From assembly GCA_049840835.1 (NCBI GenBank), contig JASGJG010000036.1, positions 147,000-210,999 on the forward strand: a stretch of DNA of 64,000 nt, written 5' to 3'. A program made the position numbers and the translations under genes. Origin of the DNA: JANLTX01 sp049840835 (GTDB lineage Bacteria; Armatimonadota; Armatimonadia; Armatimonadales; Armatimonadaceae). The notes beneath the pieces are model-generated. The model did no database searches. It was not told the DNA's origin and worked only from the letters and a program-made list of their open reading frames with translations. Of the stretch, positions 61,701-64,000 are shown in pieces. Each line of letters starts with the position of its first letter. Within the stretch, counting starts at the first letter, position 1.

Positions 61701-62420
61701 CCGGTCCTCACGAATAGTTATGGCTCTGACATCTACCTCGCTGTGAACAAAACAGGCCCCGGCACCTGGTCGCTCAACGGCGCCAACGATTACTCGGGTG
61801 GCACCACGATCAATGGAGGCACCCTACTAGTAAACAACACCGCTGGCAGCGGAACCGGCACAGGCGGAGTAGCTGTAAACTTGGGAGGCACTTTCGGCGG
61901 CAACGGTAGCATCGCAGGCGCCCTCACTGTCAACTCTGGTGGCACTGTCGCTCCCGGTAACAGTCCGGGACTTCTGACTATCAACAACGATGTCGTGTTC
62001 AACTCAGGTTCCAATCTGGCGATTGAACTAAACGGCAACACACCAGGAGTGAACTATGACCAGCTTGCTGTCAATGGAGGCATCACGCTGGGAAATGCCA
62101 ATCTACTGTTTGCTTTGGGGTTTGCTCCTTCGGCCTCAGACTTCTTTTACATCGTCAACAACGATTTGAGCGACGCTGTACTGGGCACGTTCGCCGGACT
62201 CCCTCAAGGCAGTGACATCTTCGCTACTTTTGGCGGAAACACTTACAAGGGGAAAATCAGCTACACCGGGGATTACAATACGACTAACTTCCTGGGCTCA
62301 GGAAACGATATTGTGTTGTTCGGCTTCCTCTCAGCAGCCGTTCCTGAGCCGGGTACATTCGCGCTGATAGGGCTGAGCCTTCCCGGAATGATTCTACTTC
62401 TGCGCCGGGAAAAGGCATAG
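58770..62420 (+). CDS. Large PEP-CTERM surface protein with autotransporter-type beta-strand repeats
   Basis: A 1216-residue secreted protein (ATG 58770, GGGAG upstream; GTG 58767 is one codon earlier) with a signal peptide (to NTFAQ). The body contains repeats of the autotransporter-associated beta-strand (PATR) type: GTGDLIKTGAGSLSLSN, GTGGLTISGLVHLLGSNTYTG, GNGGLLATGTNYLIFNGNNTYSGGT, NKTGPGTWSLNGANDYSGGTTINGGTL, GGTVAPGNSPGLLTI. It predicts a long parallel beta-helix. The C-terminus is a PEP-CTERM sorting signal: VPEPG, a membrane helix (TFALIGLSLPGMILLL) and RREK. Exosortase removes this signal and anchors or secretes the protein. Confidence 0.93.
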   Translation: MLQILRKIGLTGALLILSANTFAQTNGSWTVFDGNWSDTANWQNGVIADNGGIASFNSPAANQTYTRTITLDTVSRTLSEIRFGSAESTTITSSGGATLSLLSSGLILNSIYGDHTISAPITGTGDLIKTGAGSLSLSNATSSFTGTIRVNQGFLRTSSASLGNAANSIELNGGGLTGTFANGIQIGANGGEFGNEFGSVTHTGLLTGSGSLIISGTTTLQGDGSGFNGTAFVVGGPLTLSGNGHLGGATSVLANVLTLNNSSTNLNNRLGGGVIVGRGGGLLLTGNSGAATTEALGNLTLEYGLNSFSVSANLARSSTLSFTGLSRQNNSTVIFDGSFFGSAPGAGIGTILFSTSPGTLIGGGGSPTSSTTASILPWAIGVDTFVTWDATTQRILPLSTTSGYATNLTTANALDNVSLNNSVNLAAPKTVNSLRLAPSSSITIGGSLLTLTSGALLYTSSSTTLITTISAPLTAADGGEFNLFTRGGDAVAGTGLVVTGAISGTGGLTISGLVHLLGSNTYTGLTTLNSGTIVVPGGTFTADGSSPSALGQDTSPIRLAEGNLKTTGNLTIDRNLDVRLAGSGTVGLGTIQKSSNESITVNGNISLNKAATNSSNEYLTLTNGHDSANAITFNGTISGNGGLLATGTNYLIFNGNNTYSGGTVLGQKNTWTGTGDNTQYVTGIYEIGSDTAFGTGTITAYGGTFLATGGPRTISNPISIPYGQTEPGLTGASVRFEGNFPITLSGPIDLGTSFDHSIVFTIGANSPVTISGPISHHGISKLGPGTLTLSGINPINRPSYIRQGTLSVSTLGNEGEPGNLGTSSNSWLRMYLSGHTVGDTGILRYTGAGETTDRLFTIDGSGGTIDASGSGALKFGSSDTIYHGWGRDSTLFFFSGYGGGRVFLVGDLGAISVVVGSTVSGNGVPAGTIVTEVGTNWLRVNNAISGNPFVTITAPASLLPVRTLTLTGSNTGLNTITPVLTNSYGSDIYLAVNKTGPGTWSLNGANDYSGGTTINGGTLLVNNTAGSGTGTGGVAVNLGGTFGGNGSIAGALTVNSGGTVAPGNSPGLLTINNDVVFNSGSNLAIELNGNTPGVNYDQLAVNGGITLGNANLLFALGFAPSASDFFYIVNNDLSDAVLGTFAGLPQGSDIFATFGGNTYKGKISYTGDYNTTNFLGSGNDIVLFGFLSAAVPEPGTFALIGLSLPGMILLLRREKA

Positions 62421-62429
62421 CTGCTTCTC

Positions 62430-62816
62430 TTGAAAATACCCGCAGAAAAGCTCCTGGTGCTTTCCAAGGAATATGGCATTGAACCAGACCTAGCTCTGCC
62501 GGATGCAAAGGAAGACTGGCATCTTTGCCGCTACTTTGCGTTCTACGATGTCCCAAACGGCTGGCTTGGGCATTATCGGGGTGATTATGTTTTTGCTCGC
62601 CGCGAGTTCGAGGAAGCCATCGACGACTTTCCACCTGTCTGGCAAGTGTTTCGTGTACCTGATTTTTCCGCCGAAGATCTCTTTGCACGCCAGCTCGCCG
62701 ATTTCAGAGAGCAGGAGTTTTTAGGAGAGCTTCCTATATCGGCGCTACGTTTCCATCCTGATCGCCCACGAAACTATGAGCGCGGCATGTACTTCGCCTG
62801 GTTTCACGGCAGGTAA
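62430..62816 (+). CDS. Hypothetical soluble protein
   Basis: A 128-residue ORF with the only usable start TTG 62430, 9 nt after the PEP-CTERM stop, without an obvious RBS. The sequence is acidic and aromatic (EDWHLCRYFAFYDVPNGWLGHYRGDYVFARREFEEAI; FPPVWQVFRVPDF). The final RNYERGMYFAWFHGR is conserved-looking. No family recognised. It could be co-translated from the upstream mRNA. Confidence 0.6.
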   Translation: MKIPAEKLLVLSKEYGIEPDLALPDAKEDWHLCRYFAFYDVPNGWLGHYRGDYVFARREFEEAIDDFPPVWQVFRVPDFSAEDLFARQLADFREQEFLGELPISALRFHPDRPRNYERGMYFAWFHGR

Positions 62817-62825
62817 TGGGCGTTT

Positions 62826-63468
62826 CTAAAGAACCATGCCTTTGCGAGCATTTTCCGCGTATTGATATAGCTCGGGGCGGCGTAGAGTGCCAGACTCTAA
62901 AGCCCTGCGAACAATAGCATCTACTTTCCTTGGATTATTATATTGCCAGTGCCCCAGGCCGTGCAGGGCGCTCTCCTGACAAGCAGCATGCGGTAGCCTC
63001 AGAATCTTCTCCTGTACCTCAAGCACAGCTCTTTCTAATGTGGTCCCACCCACTTCTTTAAAACACCCACTGTAGGCTGGAAAGATGTCCCACCACATAA
63101 AGCATGTCGTTTCTAGAGAGCCAGCACGCTCGTTTGAATGCCCAAGCGTTTCCGAGCACCGAACCGCAAATACATCACGAAAGACCATCTCTATAGCTTG
63201 GATACAAAACACTCGGTTTTGCAAGAGAAAGTGAGGTGTCGTGCAGGCAGTGGAGAGGACAGCCTGTTTCGTTGATGAATCCCCAGAGAGAGTTACCAAT
63301 CTGAGTATCCGAATAGGGTTCCAGTAGTTCACCAGACTTGGCAAAAAGCAACGTGGCATAGTCCAGCGTTTTCGCAGGTTCCAGTTCCTCCGGTGGGTCG
63401 TCCATCCAGAAATGTCGCTCATTTTCCGGATGGTCGAACCAGGCTTTTACCCATTCTTGGAAAGTCAT
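62826..63468 (-). pseudogene. Hypothetical protein, frameshifted
   Basis: Two minus-strand frames appear to form one protein. The 5' part (ATG 63468) reads MTFQEWVKAWFDHPENERHFWMDDPPEELE ... LWGFINETGCPLHCL; the 3' part reads NRVFCIQAIEMVFRDVFAVRC ... LRLPHAACQESALHGLGHWQ ... GTLRRPELYQYAENARKGMVL. They join at about 63215-63240, near an AAAA run. The CQESALHGLGHW segment has the look of HEAT-like or metal-binding helical proteins of planctomycete-type genomes. Function unknown. Confidence 0.6.
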
Positions 63469-63473
63469 GGCTT

Positions 63474-63479
63474 ATGTTA
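63474..63479 (-). promoter_or_regulatory. -10 hexamer TAACAT of the divergent minus-strand gene
   Basis: Five nucleotides before ATG 63468; overlaps by two bases the plus-strand hexamer at 63478-63483. Confidence 0.5.
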
Positions 63480-63483
63480 CTAT
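63478..63483 (+). promoter_or_regulatory. -10 hexamer TACTAT of the TIM-barrel gene
   Basis: Five nucleotides before ATG 63489; overlaps the oppositely directed hexamer. Confidence 0.5.
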
Positions 63484-63488
63484 GTGCC

Positions 63489-64000
63489 ATGCCGCAACAG
63501 CGCTTCTCCATCTGTAATGAGACCTTCGCGCCGCTGGGTTCGCCTGATCCCTGGTCCTTTGAGCGTATCTGTCGTTTTCTAAAAGAAACTGGCTATGATG
63601 GCGTGGAGCTGGCTCCTTTTACGTTCGCTGAGGACATTCGCGATCTCACGCCTGTAGAGCGCGCTGAGATTCGACAGATTGCCGCAGATAATGGATTGGC
63701 TATATGCGGGCTGCACTGGCTACTTATCTCGCCGCCCGGCCTTCATATCCACACATCGGATGCCGCACTCAGGGGCAAGACGCCATCCAGATCTGCTAGC
63801 GCTTATCGAGTTTGCTCACGATACTGGTGTACCCACCATGGTGCTGGGCTCTCCGAAAGCGCGCACGCTGAGAATGGTGACTATGAGAGTGGCTGGCACA
63901 GAACAGCAGAGACACTGGTCTCTCTTGGAGATTCTCTGAAGGCGGCAGGAGTAGGTGCTGTTCGGATTCTATCGTGTTTCCCTATTAACCTCGACAATAC
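63489..64000 (+). pseudogene. Sugar phosphate isomerase/epimerase-like TIM-barrel protein, frameshifted, 3' end outside window
   Basis: ATG 63489 opens RFSICNETFAPLGSPDPWSFERICRFLKETGYDGVELAPFTF, a xylose isomerase/AP endonuclease-2-like TIM barrel (COG1082) start. GLHWLLISPPGLHIHTSDAALRGK follows. A shift at about 63765 leads to RHPDLLALIEFAHDTGVPTMVLGSPKART, and a second at about 63865 leads back to AENGDYESGWHRTAETLVSLGDSL. The family has metal-dependent sugar isomerases and dehydratases. The last 40 nt are ambiguous and the gene continues past the window. Confidence 0.8.

Overview
The window looks like chromosomal DNA of an Armatimonadota-type bacterium. The main clue is four secreted pseudopilin-like proteins with the N-terminal FTLIELLVV helix, an AILFPVFAQAR(E/A)KARQ continuation and a C-terminal H-X9-DG motif, together with a large PEP-CTERM surface protein. 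The phylum is an inference; no rRNA is present. There is no phage, plasmid, insertion sequence or CRISPR signature.

Layout. 1-5.5 kb: a tightly overlapping operon of a catalytically degenerate ArgRS-like protein, a secreted glycoside-hydrolase-like protein, a PfkB sugar kinase and a protein of unknown function. 5.7-14.5 kb: two small secreted paralogues, an HtrA protease, a beta-lactamase-fold hydrolase, pheA, accD-accA, Uma2, and an ECF sigma factor flanked by small membrane proteins. 14.5-24.4 kb: transporters (TauE-like, MgtE with a long structured leader, ClC), an acyltransferase with inserted ankyrin repeats, a TPR-like protein and an ABC-F ATPase. 24.4-29.9 kb: an inverted-repeat element, then a block of tandemly duplicated membrane protein families (two Lgt-like, three small membrane proteins, two zinc-ribbon proteins plus one shorter one). 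29.9-32.9 kb: a Tes/MJ0619-type radical SAM protein, and a DUF692 (MNIO)-like enzyme translationally coupled to a 50-residue ORF and an 82-residue membrane protein; this is the best candidate for an undescribed system. 33-43 kb: glycosyltransferase, esterase, HerA-like ATPase, an OstA/LptD-like protein, gpsA, an Rrf2 regulator with a nested palindromic operator and a cytochrome-like protein, and two GNAT proteins. 43-54 kb: pseudopilins, ligA, paired ABC-2 permeases, a tRNA-Thr/tuf/tRNA-Trp cluster and tRNA-Ser. 54-64 kb: tRNA-Leu, a stalk-domain protein, recQ, the PEP-CTERM protein and a TIM-barrel isomerase cut by the window end.

Two features run through the whole window. First, many genes lack a Shine-Dalgarno sequence and instead carry a TANNNT hexamer 5-7 nt before the start codon, as expected of leaderless transcripts; genes with long leaders or operon-internal starts often have a good Shine-Dalgarno. 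Second, about a dozen genes are interrupted by single-base frameshifts with intact homology continuing in another frame (four in gpsA alone). Such a load in housekeeping genes suggests residual sequencing indels at least as much as real gene decay.
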